Assembly (NCBI GenBank): GCA_021234155.1
Contig: JAJEKV010000003.1
Span: 10,726,413 to 10,790,412 of the forward strand
Origin: Isoetes taiwanensis
Lineage: Eukaryota > Streptophyta > Lycopodiopsida > Isoetales > Isoetaceae
Reading direction: 5' to 3'
Length of the DNA stretch: 64,000 nt
Position numbers and translations under genes: made by a program. Below, one piece after another: positions 1 through 10,290 of the stretch. Below the pieces are notes generated by a model, which saw only the letters and a list, made by a program, of their open reading frames with translations, did not search any database and was not told where the DNA came from. Position 1 is the first letter of the stretch; every line of letters starts with the position of its first letter.

Positions 1-1595
1 CTGAGAACTATACGTTCAAAATTCAGCAGGAGATCCAGACGATGCATTGGAGGAATGATCAGTGTTCTATACTAGTGCACATTACTTACAGACATGCAAA
101 GAAAGACGAGACTCCAAATCTTTCAATTGGCGATCGTAAGTTGGTGAAAGAGACTCACTTTTACATATCAGACGATCGAAAGCATGATAGCTTATTCGTA
201 CAACACTGCCTACAAAAGCATGCCAATTACTTGAAGGAAAAAGGTATATGCTACACAAACCATGTCTTCTGGTCTGATGGTTGCGCAGCGCAATTCAAGT
301 CCTCTAGGGCCTTCTATCACTTAGGAAGATTTTATCAATCTAATGCGATAAAGATTTTGTGGAATTTCTTTGCATCTTGCCATGGCAAGGGGGAGCATGA
401 CGGAGCTGGTGCCGTCATAAAGAGAATACTTACAGGTGAAATGTTGAAGAGGGAGAGCACGCCTCTAAGGAATGCAGAGGATGTTGTACAATTTTTGATT
501 TGGTATTTCCAAGTGAAAAGAGGTGTGAAAGACAACTTAATCACTAGGTATGAACAAATTTCTGGTTGTCTGAAGCATGCATATGTATACGTGTTTTTAA
601 TGCTATCGTGAACAATGTGTACAGGGTATTCTGGCTCATAAAGTTAGGTGAGGTCTGTAGGGAAGTGACATATGACTGTGACACCTTGAAGGGCACAAAA
701 AACATTCATACTATCAGGCCAATATGCCAAAACAGACCTACCATGGTGGCCCACAGATCTCTATCTTGCTTTTGTACTAGTTGCTGGATGGGATTATGGA
801 ACAGGTGCAAGCACATAAAGAGATTGAAACGTTATACGTATTCTGAGTTGAAGCCTCAGATAATGCAGGAGGACACACCAGTCACTCATGTGCAGTATGA
901 AGGAGATAATCAGTGGAAAGCAGAACTTGTGCAAGTTGGAGACAATTTCGTTATCAATGCGGAAGCCAATAATGAAGAGAATGTTGATTTTTGGATTGTT
1001 AAATGCACCGAACCTAAGCACATAGTGGAAACAGCATTCAAGGATCACTGGGGATCAAAATTCAGTAGACAAGAGGTCATTCTTACCGGCAAGTACTACA
1101 AGTACATTGGAGAAGGTAGATACGAGTTGTTAACCCATATGCCAGATGTGAATTGCTATTCGCATCTCGTAATATCTGCAAATATAGAATTGATTGCTGA
1201 TTTAGGTGAAGATAATGTCTACCATTTACCTCTGACAACACACGAGCATATTATGGATTCCTTGCCACCACCAGATTCTGAGACATTAGCCCTTGGCAGC
1301 TCGAAGACAAGCAAGAATACAATTGAGAGAAAAGAAGAGATTCTAAACGCTGTGCGAAAGAAGGTAGTAGCCAGAAAGAAGAAGACAATTGCAAGGAAAG
1401 TGAGTAACAAGACGACAGCGACAAGGAAGGTTGACAAGAAGATGCATGTTGGAAGGAAGTCTAAGACACTCACAAGGAAGCCTAATTCCAAAGGTTGTTA
1501 TAATTTCTGGCATCTATTCTCTATGTTGATGTATGCTTCTGACATGCTTTTGTTGCATATTCAAAAAAAATTTTGCAGGCAATATGAGGAAATAG
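1..1595 (+). CDS. DDE-like transposase-derived protein, 5' end outside the window
   Basis: The frame is already open at base 3, so the gene starts before the window. I read exons 1-547, 625-1493 and 1579-1595. The first intron has donor ACTAG|GTATGA and acceptor TACAG; splicing keeps the frame and avoids the stop at 609-611. Exon 1 carries WSDGCAAQFKS (about 270) and HGKGEHDGAGAVIKR (about 381), a core I know from uncharacterised transposase-like plant and animal proteins. Exon 2 adds CDTLKGT, a SCFCTSCW cysteine cluster near 760, a DFWIVKC...WGSKF...GKYYKY domain, and a Lys/Arg-rich tail built on RKVSNK-like repeats, probably nuclear or DNA-binding. The last intron (1494-1578) is my inference; unspliced, the frame would stop at 1654. 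No frameshift is seen in the visible part. The catalytic role is inferred and the superfamily name is uncertain. Confidence 0.6.
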
Positions 1596-2005
1596 TTTGC
1601 AGGAAATATGCTCAGAAGTCTTGTGCAGGGAATGACAAGCACTTGCCCATCTAAGCACTTGCCCATCTAAGTGAAAGCTAGCATAATTCTGTGAAAAGCC
1701 TTAGGCAGTCTGATATCATGAGATTATACTGCGGTGAGCTTCAATGGTGCAGCTTGAACAGGTGAACAGTCTGCACTTTGTACTTATTGAGGACTGTACT
1801 TATCAGTACCATGTATTCTGTAAAAAGGGTCTTTTGCATTTTCTATCTAGCAATGGACAGTAAGAGCTTAGCAAAAGGTTCGATGGGTGCAGGTTTGATC
1901 TCATATTCTGGAGGCAGGTTTTATTATGAGGCAGATATTTCTATATGTTACTCTCCAAAATGGCATGTCATTTTTTGCTTGTAAATACGTTTGCTTGAGA
2001 GTTGA
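1596..2005. other. Intergenic, no gene seen
   Basis: A short duplication of AAGCACTTGCCCATCT overlaps the end of the transposase-like gene (about 1637-1670). I see no credible coding exon between here and the cytochrome b561 relic. Confidence 0.5.
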
Positions 2006-2353
2006 TTTCTGCTGCAGATATATGCTAGAAATTTGCAGAGCACACCAGTGCACACCAGAAATTGAGACCAGATAAGCAGCACAAGTACAGACTTTACTGG
2101 AATGTTTACCACCATCCTTCTGGGTATTATCAATATTTTCAAAGGGTTTCATATTCTTAACCCTGACCACAAATGGAAGAAGGCTTATGCTGCTGTCTTG
2201 TCTATTCTGGTTCTGGCTGTTGTTGTTTTGGAGATCATCACTTGGCTGATTTGGATCAAGAACAGAAGAAGAACCAAGGCTGTTTCTTTGGATGGAATTG
2301 GTGCTAATGGGGCATCCCATGATCAGCCCAAGTGGGATTCTAATAATGTCTGA
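2006..2353 (+). pseudogene. C-terminal fragment of a cytochrome b561/DOMON-domain protein
   Basis: The end of the family's b561 domain is visible in pieces of different frames: FLLQIYA (2006-2026), LRPDKQHKYRLYWNVYHH (2062-2115), then, in another frame, ILLGIINIFKGFHILNPDH, WKKAYAAV and the last hydrophobic helix up to the stop at 2353. The HKYR-YWN-YHH block, with the heme-ligand histidine region, followed by INIFKGF-IL-P--KWK and a terminal membrane helix is characteristic of plant cytochrome b561 and DOMON proteins, plasma-membrane ascorbate-reducible electron carriers. The frame changes between YHH and ILLGI, where a few codons seem lost, and again near 2027-2062. No upstream DOMON or other b561 helices are found. 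It is therefore a dead fragment, not an exon of a working gene. Confidence 0.72.
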
Positions 2354-3393
2354 TTCGTTTCTTGATTGATCCATATTGTGGATCTTTAGTTTCCTGATTA
2401 TTTTGTGGCCGCTATACTGGATTTCTTTATGACTTAGGCATTATCTTTATGTATACATTGTCTTGATGAACCTGGGTGAGCACTCTGTGCCTCGTTTTGT
2501 TCTTGTTATCAATTTATTATTACTACTTTCAGATGAATTTTGGTCTATGCTATCTTACTACCTTGTTCATTCAAATTCCTATGTGGTCATATATCATATA
2601 TTATATTGGGAACTGTTGTACGACTTTGATGTTTGCTTGGTTATTTCATCGGTAATTTCCTTTCTAAATGTCCCGAAATGAGTTAGTCAAGACTTTACAT
2701 TGTTGATTTCCTTTTCAAATGTCATGTATAGTATAAAGGTTTACTTCAAGACTTCACGTCATTGCTAATTTCCTTTCGAATTGTCATGTATGGCGTAAAG
2801 GTCTCTATCTCAAAAACATTGAGCAGCAGATTTTCTTATTGGACCGTTTCTAGTTGATGCATAAACATCCTTTGCCATACTATTTTCCTGTATATTTACA
2901 CATTTACTGGACTTACAAACGCACATGTCATAAAATTAAGTGAATTCTCTCCTTATAACTGTTCTTGTACTTGGTCGTGCAATGCTTTTGTACCTTTTTT
3001 CAAGTCCAAATGCTTGGTCTAAAAGGCTACACCTGCTTCAAACTATTTTGGTAGAATTGTAGTAAATGTTGATTGAATTCAATAGAATTGGATTGCTCCT
3101 CGTTTGTTGTCCAATTTTTGCCTTGAGGAAACCTGCATGCTAATGATTTATCTGTGCAGGCTTATGAGAATTGGGAAAACGTGGTTGAATTGAATTGATA
3201 TCAGTCTTATAATTGTATACATACATAATTAATGCACAGCACAAACATAAACTTTATTCACAGCAACAACAAAGTACAATAATCAAGGGCTTTATCCTAT
3301 TATACTATATCCCTTTCAGTCTGGTCATAAAAAGTGGACATTATGAACAAAATATCTACATGAGCATGTTATCAAAATATGTAGACCAGCATG
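2354..3393. other. Intergenic, AT-rich, no gene seen
   Basis: Noncoding AT-rich sequence. A short motif around AATTTCCTTT..AATGTCATGTATAGT (about 2650-2735) recurs with changes near 2764-2800. No exon, RNA gene or element end recognised. Confidence 0.5.
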
Positions 3394-5918
3394 TTAAAGT
3401 CCAATATTCCTCGTAAATTGCTCCAAAGTCATGTCGTTCTCAGCATCCGTTTCCGTGTCAGATTCTTCAGCTGCAGCAGAGGGTAAGATAGGGTCTGGAA
3501 CAGGCAAAGGTGGACTGTCACCATGGAGGGGAGATTGAATTTCATTAGTTGCAGTAGCAGAAGGTAAAATAGGGTTTGGAACAAGAAAAGGTGGACTTTC
3601 AGAGGTAAAGTTGCAAATTGGATCATGACCAAATGGGTTCTGGTTCGTACTTGGCCAATCAGCTACCTGGGTTGGAAACCACAATTTTTTTATTTGGCTA
3701 GAGTTCCAAGACTCTGCTTGAAACGAGCCACCTGTACCTGCCATTCAAAATACTCGTAGACTAAATGCTAATGTACTTGAAGATTTCAAATAAAACATTG
3801 ATCTATAGAATACTGACCTATTGTATCCAAAGTTTTTTCAATGCTTGCAGCAGCAATTGGTGTATCTTCCAAACTCTTCTTCGTGCTTGCAGGAGCAGCA
3901 GTTGGTGGAGTATCCATAATTTTTCCACTGCTCGTAGACTTCTTATTCTTCTGATTGACCCTAGGCTTCCTTACCTTCTTTTGCTTTTGTCTTGTAGCAG
4001 GTGCATCACAACTATTTGAAGGTCTGAAACGTTTTGGTACTCCCTTTCTTCCAATTTTAACATTTTTGGTGGTTGCTTCTTGTGTTGGAGCTTCAACAGC
4101 TGCTGCTTGCTCTAGTGGAGCTTCATCATGTGGTGCTTCCTCGCCAAGTTCATTTCCTGCAATTTCTCTTAGTCTGGCACCACTAGTGTGAAACCACTAG
4201 TCCACATAATGAAAGGGTAAGGCAGTTTACCTTTTTGAGAAACTTTATCCGTTGATGCTTCCTTGCCCGCAACTTCTTCCACGCCTCTCGAATTATCTTC
4301 AAGACCTGCTTATGTCTTAATACAAATGCAACAAAATATCGAAATGACTATTAAACACTTACTCAAAACCTGCTGCTCCAAATCAGCTTCTTCATTTTCA
4401 GCAAATCCCTCGTCTTCAAGATGCGCCTTCTTTAGCCGTTTGTTACGTTTCTCTTGCGCTGTATACATGCAACTAAACAACCCGCACTATTGAATATTAA
4501 ATAAAAAATATAAAACTAACCTTTCAAAGGGCTTGTCATGGATCGAGTTTGTGGACGTCTCCGCACTTGTAATTTCTGAGGAGATTCAACATGTTCATCG
4601 TTATTATGACTGCATGTACCTTTAGTGGCTGCAGTCTCAGTATCTTTATCTTCCTCATCCTCCATGTTAGGGACAAAATTAAGATAACCAAGCTCTGAAT
4701 ACAAGTCTGTTGGTAGCTCTAGGTTGCAGACATTGCATTGCAAATTTTGCATGCACTTCTGGAAGCACCAAAGGTGGAACTTGTGTCCACATTGTAGCTG
4801 TACATGCATGACAAAATTGACACTAAATGCCATGCCACAAACTACACATCCACTAGTTCCATCTACAACGGTCCAATTTCCAGGAGAAGGTCTGATCAGT
4901 GTGGTGGTAAGGAATGAAGACCTCAAATTCTGCAGGTTCCCTAGTTTAGTTTTCAAGTCATCTTGCTTGTCCTGCTTAAAACAAATTACTGCACTTATCC
5001 TACTTATTTCTGCTTCTAAATCCTGCCGAATGTCTGCCTCCCTTTTTTTCTTCAAAATTGTGAGCAGGGAAAGACCTAGTGCACATTCCTCATCAGTTTT
5101 TTGTTTCAAAGCTACATCCTCATCTGGACAAATGGCTCTCAAGCCTTCTAGATCTTTCCTAATTTCCTGTATGTCCAATGAAATTGATGCAGCAGCAAGG
5201 TCATACCCTTGCAAAATCCCACTAACACTGACCAATTCAGTTTCCTTTTCTTTAAGATCATGGTGTAATGAAGCAAGTGCACCAGTCAAAACATCTAATT
5301 CTGCCTCTAAGGCTGAAATAGCCAAAGCAATGTTCCTTAAATTAATTTCCTCCATGTCAGTTTTCTTTTGGGTATTTCTCTGTGAAAGCTGCATTCTATT
5401 CCATGCAAATCTAGCCCAATTCACTATGAATTTTGCAGGATGAGCAAGAGCCATTGGAGTGTGCTGCCATGCAAAAGCTCTAGCAAAAACTGTCCTAGCT
5501 TCCTTGTTCTTTAAACCTTTCTGATAAATCTTGTGCACCAAATCATGCAAATCATCTACAAATTCTGGCTTTACCTGGTGTAGCTTGATCTTATTGTCTT
5601 TTACTTCACGATTCCAAACACTAAGAAAATCAGATGTGGGGCAATCAGCCCAAGTCAAAGTTTCTGGATCCCTGCCTTCGTTTGGAAGCAGTCTGTAAAC
5701 ATTGAATTCCTCGATAGTGCTTGCAAACCTCATTTCGACCTACAAAATAAACCATGCATGAGCCGGATAAAGCCAAATGAAAGCAAACAAAAGCAGAGGC
5801 AAAAAAATAGAGGTTCAGGGTATACCTTTTCGGGCATCCAAATAGCAGCAGTTTGATCCAAAGAAATGCATGAAGGGTTTGAAAAAGAAGCCGGAATCAT
5901 AGCCATTTGGTTCATCAT
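3394..5918 (-). CDS. RING-H2 coiled-coil protein, six exons, apparently intact
   Basis: Exons on the minus strand are 5918-5826, 5739-4521, 4458-4363, 4305-4231, 4156-3818 and 3737-3394. Every junction is GT-AG, the frame stays open, and the total is 2166 bases (721 residues). The start is the first of two adjacent ATGs at 5918-5916. Residues about 34-150 form an unrecognised conserved-looking region (WADCPTSDFLSVWNREVK, ARAFAWQHTPMALAHPAKF). Residues 150-300 are Leu/Glu/Lys-rich and probably coiled coil. A RING-H2 finger follows with ligands C329, C332, C348, H350, H353, C356, C366 and C369, the C3H2C3 spacing of ubiquitin ligases. The long C-terminus is acidic, then Lys/Arg-rich (KIGRKGVPKRF, KQKKVRKPRVNQKNKK), then Pro-rich. 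E3 ligase activity is inferred from the finger. I cannot name the family. It lies tail-to-tail with the transposase-like gene, so it may be a transposon passenger or a host gene. Confidence 0.75.
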
Positions 5919-6097
5919 GTAGAAGTACTGCTTGGATCAGTGGGTCGATGTAGCTAGGGTCGCAGCAGAGGCGCAGGCCTCTGCTGCACAAAGAACGTGA
6001 AGGGCATGACGGGGGAAACGAATTTTAAAAATATTTAAAAAAAAAAGGTCTGGCGGGTGCTTAGGGGGTGCTTGGCCAGCGCAAAACTGCCCCCCAG
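5919..6097. promoter_or_regulatory. Upstream region of the RING-H2 gene and Copia truncation junction
   Basis: This holds the 5' flank of the RING-H2 gene, including an inverted motif GCAGAGGCGCAGGCCTCTGC at 5963-5982. A GGGTGCTT repeat at 6055-6074 abuts the broken end of the Copia element. No clear TATA box can be singled out. Confidence 0.35.
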
Positions 6098-7012
6098 CTA
6101 CATGCTTTCACCCCCAAAAGAACGTAAGTGTTTCACACTTTGCTTTTTACCACTCCAAACTTCTTCTGGAATTTTATCTAGTCTCGCAGATGTGTGAATT
6201 TGATTTTGCACATAACAAGCTATGTTCACTGCTTCAGCCCAAAGAGAGAGAGGTAAACCAGATAACCACAACATACTCTGTGCTGCTTCAACCAATGTTC
6301 TATTCTTACGTTCTGCAACTCCATTTTGTTGAGGTGTACCTAGACACGTATATTCACGTTTGATTCCATAAGAAGCACAAAACTCATGGAACTCTCCTGA
6401 CATGTACTCACCACCACGATCAGATCTCAAACATTTGATCTTTTTTCCAATCAAGTTCTCTGCCCATGCCTTATATTGCTTGAAAACTCCAAAAACTTCA
6501 TCCTTTGTGCTCAGGAAATAACATTTGCATTTCCTGCTAAAATCATCAATGAAAGTTACAAAGTATAACTTTCTATTCAAAGAAGAAACCTGCATGGGTC
6601 CAACAACATCAGAATGAACAAGCTCCAATACTTCACTAGTTTTCCTTTCAGAGTCTTTGAAAGGCAAAACATGCATCTTTCCAAGCATGCATCCTGAACA
6701 AACACCCATCTTAGTTTCATGCCCACAACTAAGATCTGCTACCAATTGATTCTTCACCATATGTTGGATCGTGGCCACATTCAAATGTGCCAACCTACGA
6801 TGCCAAAGTTCAAGTTGAGAAGCAGGAGGTTTTGCTACAAGACTCAGCAACTTCTCTTGGTCAGAATCAACCAAGATTTCATACAAGTTACCTCGACGTT
6901 CGACTTGCAGAACCACCTTCCAATCTACATTGAAGATTCTACAGCATTCACTGTCAAACAACACTTGATGTCCCGTGTCGCAAATCTTTGCCATTGATAC
7001 AAGATTAGTTAT
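6098..7012 (-). pseudogene. Copia pol fragment: GAG-pre-integrase and integrase core
   Basis: The reading shows the GAG-pre-integrase pattern LWHRRLAHLN with a following CSGCMLGK zinc-binding half, then the integrase core with HSDVVGPM, VTFIDDFSRK, LRSDRGGEYMS and GTPQQNGVAERKNR. The catalytic D, D and E positions are present. Downstream, the frame stops right after KHLRSFGGE, where family members normally continue toward reverse transcriptase. Upstream it is cut by the hAT MITE. Confidence 0.9.
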
Positions 7013-7333
7013 CAAATCAGCAGTGTTGTTTCCGTACGGGTACGGTACCTTTCAAGTACTTAGCATACCGTACCAGAGGTACGGTACGTACGGAATGAAA
7101 AATGAAATGTTTTTGCTTCAAATTTTTGGAGTTTTCAACACAAGTACGGTAAGTATTTTACAAGTATTTTATAGGTACGGTACGTATTTTATAGGTACAG
7201 TAACAACACTTTTTAACGTACTGGTTTTTTTTTCGGTACGTTAAAAACTCAGAGGTACGTTACGAGGTATGATACGTAAAATACTTACAGTACCGTACAG
7301 GTATGGTAAGTACGTAACAACATTGCAAATCAG
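7013..7333. repeat. 8-bp target-site duplication CAAATCAG flanking the hAT MITE
   Basis: CAAATCAG occurs at 7013-7020 and again at 7326-7333, directly outside the inverted ends. Eight bases is the diagnostic length for hAT insertions. Confidence 0.9.
7021..7325. mobile_element. 305-bp hAT-type MITE inside Copia
   Basis: The left end starts CAGTGTTGTTTCCGTACG and the right end, reverse-complemented, starts CAATGTTGTTACGTACTT, giving imperfect inverted repeats. Subterminal GTACGGTAC motifs occur about ten times in both orientations, as hAT transposases often need. No coding sequence. It splits the Copia reading frame between protease and integrase. Confidence 0.88.
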
Positions 7334-7732
7334 GTACCCATAAAGCATCATAAAAATGCAAAACTTTTCCATTTGACAAAGGGATTCGTGCATCTCCTAC
7401 TCCACCTACAATCTTCTCATCACCATCTCCAACTCTCACCGTAGTTGAAGTGTTCTGCAACTTATCAAACCAAGCATGAGATGAAAACATATTGTTTGTT
7501 GCACCAGAATCAATGCACAAACGACTCCTACTATATCTATCAGCAACCTCCATAACTTTCAAACCAATCTCTTCTTTATTTTCATTTTTTGTATCACCTG
7601 AAAATGCAACGTTTGTTGCACTACTTGCTGGAGCAATATCATTCACATTTTGGCTCTTGTACTCAGCTGACAATCTCAACAAATCAGCTTTTCTTTGTCT
7701 ACAAAATCTTTGTATGTGACCCAACTTATGGC
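7334..7732 (-). pseudogene. Copia protease and second half of the gag zinc knuckle
   Basis: From the right, HKLGHIQRFCRQRK is the second half of a CCHC zinc knuckle. A linker follows, then the aspartic protease motif CIDSGATNNMFSSHAWF with the catalytic D-S-G triplet, and ALWVPDL before the MITE. The first zinc-knuckle cysteine lies beyond the 10.9-kb insertion at 18.69 kb, so this is one gene cut in two. Confidence 0.88.
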
Positions 7733-7761
7733 AATAAAGTCGTATTTAATTAAAGTGGGAC

Positions 7762-8445
7762 TCATTCCATTCCCACTTTTTTTCGGAACTCTGTTATTTT
7801 ACACAAAAAGGAGCACCCCGACCCGAAAACTGTCCTTAATTCGAATTTTTGTCTGTGACTGTGCATCCAAGGTTTCTCCCAGTTTTCTCGGATAGCGAGT
7901 CTAGTCCCTGTTTTGGGGCTTATTTGTCATTCAAAATAAGAGTTTTTCGCGTGAGGGTGAATTCCTTTACCAAGACATTTTGGCTCTATTTTCTTAGGTG
8001 GGTAGACAAGAGATCACAAATTCCAACAAAAATTAAGCAAATTGTTTACTTAATCACCAAAAAAGACTAGTTTTGAGATACCTTATATTTATAAATGGGC
8101 TCATTACAATATATATTACAGTGGGTGAAGCGACCATAGTGGTCGTATTATCACAATGATTACACCCTCTTCACACATGAACCACCTAGTGCAAATGGCG
8201 CGTGGAGCTCTGTCCAAGTCACGGAGCAACTTACAGACGATAGAAATTTGTATGAGGAGTTCCTTCATAGGCCACGTGCTTGTATGTCCAACTGATGTCA
8301 CCACCCTCTTCTCGGCATCTTTCTTCAATGAACTGGTCTTTTCATTGCTCCCAAGCATGTACTATCTAGTCGAGATAAGGACTGCAAAAGAGAAAATCAA
8401 GTTAGTCAAGTGATGCTACAGGCAAAAAAGTTAAAATAAAACACA
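7762..8445. other. Left inner part of the 10.9-kb element, no gene
   Basis: Noncoding. Repeats of GGGACTCATT- and TTCCCACTTT-like motifs follow the left end. I see nothing that looks like an exon. Confidence 0.4.
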
Positions 8446-8940
8446 GTTCTTAGGGCCATTTTGGAAAATACAGGCAGAGGACCTTTCTCGACTTCGCCGG
8501 AGTCGAAAAGGCAGCTCAAAGCCAAAAACGCAGTTTTAGGGGTCGAAGGCCTTTCTCGACCGCGAAAGTTGAGAAAGGCAACTCAAAGCCAAAACGCAGG
8601 TTTTAGGGGAGTACCTTTCTCGACTCGCGAAATCGAAAAGGCAAACAAAAGCTTAAAAACACAGTTTTAGGGGTCAAGGCCTTTCTCGGGCGAAGTTGAG
8701 AAATGCGTACTCAAAGCGAAAAACGCAGTTTTAGGGTCGAAGCCTTTTCGACTTCGCGAGTCGAAAAGGCAGCCAAAGCAAAAAAAACGCAGTTTTAGGG
8801 GAGCCGAAAGCCTTTCTCGACTCATGAAAGTCAAGAAAGGCGTACCAAAAAGCTAAAAACTAGGGTTTGATGGCCTTCCTCGACTCGCGAGTCGAGAAAG
8901 GCAGCTCAGAGTAAAAAAAGGCAATTTCAAGAGCCAGAGA
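8446..8940. repeat. Minisatellite, about 7 units of ~62 bp, each with a palindrome
   Basis: Units start near 8482, 8545, 8606, 8675, 8736, 8800 and 8872. Each has CCTTTCTCGACT, a short GCGAA centre, then the inverse AGTCGAGAAAGGC, followed by a spacer CTCAAAGCCAAAAACGC and AGTTTTAGGGG. Mutations often hit both sides of the palindrome, so units vary. A related CTCGACTACCGAGTCGAG sits near 18145, at the other end of the same element. Confidence 0.85.
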
Positions 8941-9292
8941 TTATTTTTGCGGAGCATCATTTTATCTATCTATCCATCTAATTTTCCACCATAGTTTATT
9001 ATTCTATCACTATAGTTTATTGTTTTTCTCACAGCACATTAGTATTTAGCACACATTAGTATTTAACAATTGTTTTTATACTAGCACACATTAGTATTAG
9101 ACCTATGCATGGATTAGACCTATGAAAGCCCATTGAAATGATTAAACCTATGTAAATCCATGTATTTTTTATGTATTTTCTAATGCACACTATATCCTAT
9201 GCATTTTCTATGTATACATGTACTAAAAAATAAACCCTCCCCTTTTGGTAATATGTCAATGTTTACCCATAGTTTTTTTCAAAGATAGATGA
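8941..9292. other. AT-rich spacer
   Basis: Noncoding, with repeated ATTAGTATTTAGCACACATT (about 9030-9090) and TATGTATTTTCTAATGCACA motifs. A similar TATTTTCTAATAAACACAATATCC block lies at 16230-16310 beyond the right arm of the inverted repeat. Confidence 0.45.
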
Positions 9293-9485
9293 TGTTTTCC
9301 TTCGTTTCACCGAATAGAAGGAAAACAAAGTTCTAGAACTACGAAGGTAGTTAGCAGTTAGTTTTTGTTCTTTCCCCTTCTAGCACCTTATTTAAGTTCT
9401 TTTTCGTTCCTTGCTTACTTATCAGCTCTCATTCGCATCTCCCCGTTCTCCTTCGTACGTTTTGGGCCTTTCATAACACGAATTT
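9293..9485 (+). repeat. Direct repeat X, outer copy
   Basis: The segment from GATGTTTTCCTTCGTTTCACC to TACGTTTTGGGCC is repeated almost exactly at 11703-11885 and, inverted, at about 13700-13880. It brackets the 2.2-kb body of the left arm like a terminal direct repeat. Confidence 0.8.
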
Positions 9486-9689
9486 CTCCCTTTTCATAGC
9501 CCGAGTTCCTCATCGCCAGATTTTCCTTGCTTGTTGGTGTGCCCGATTTTCTTTAGCTTTGTCTTGTTTGTGCCGTTCAATGCCAATTCCAGTGCTACAC
9601 AGTTTTTCTACCATATTTTGCACTCCGGCAAACTTTTCTACGATAATCTTCATTTTGTGATAATTCTCTTGCATTTGCACAAATTTTTA

Positions 9690-10290
9690 TCATAATCTGC
9701 GGTTCGGCACAATTCTCTTGGTTTGTTGTTTACAATGACACTTAAGCTTAAATTCAATTCCGTCAAGCCTTGAACGAGCCCGTATCAAATCTTCTTGCAT
9801 CTTTAAAAAGTTTTGGAGCAAGACTAACGACAGAGGAAGAAGCCACATCTTCCATAGAAACCACGGAGACCAGGCTAGAATCCAAGATTGTATAATGATC
9901 ACTAAAGCTGAGGATACTAGAGCATTGGAATCTGAGATTACTCTGTTTCAACAGAAAGCAAGAAAATTTTGAGGACCATTTAAAGTTGCAGAAGGCGTTA
10001 TATCCAGCACCCAAGGTTATCCTTGACAGAGGTAAATCAATAGGAATAATTTGATTTTGATTAGAGACATGGAAAGGCTCATTGCAACATTGTTTTATGA
10101 AATGGATGGCTTATAATAACTCCTATTTGGAATAAGCGTTATGAAGCCAAGAAGGATTTGGACAGGGTATGCAGAAATCATTACTGGCTTCAGTATGGTT
10201 TGTAAGGTTTCCAAAACCAATCTGAATTATATCTACCAGCAGCTTGGGCGTATGGCATCAATCTATCCTACAAAGTGACTCTTTACTCCA
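9690..10290 (+). pseudogene. Possible captured host-gene fragment with coiled-coil character
   Basis: On the plus strand short open pieces read as helical, charged sequence: SNLLASLKSFGARLTTEEEA, METTETRLESKI, TKAEDTRALESEITLFQQKA, then IWNKRYEAKKDLDRV and LNYIYQQLGRMASIYP near 10130-10280, separated by stops and shifts. This looks like exons of a coiled-coil protein picked up by the element, and it is repeated in inverse in the right arm (about 15300-15900). I do not recognise the parent gene. Confidence 0.35.

Noticed and set aside
3394-3744. Independent 116-residue gene
   Set aside because: Splice signals and phase join it to the RING-H2 gene as its last exon.
8446-8940. CRISPR-like array of palindromic repeats
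   Set aside because: Units are tandem with homologous spacers, the context is eukaryotic, and there are no cas genes.
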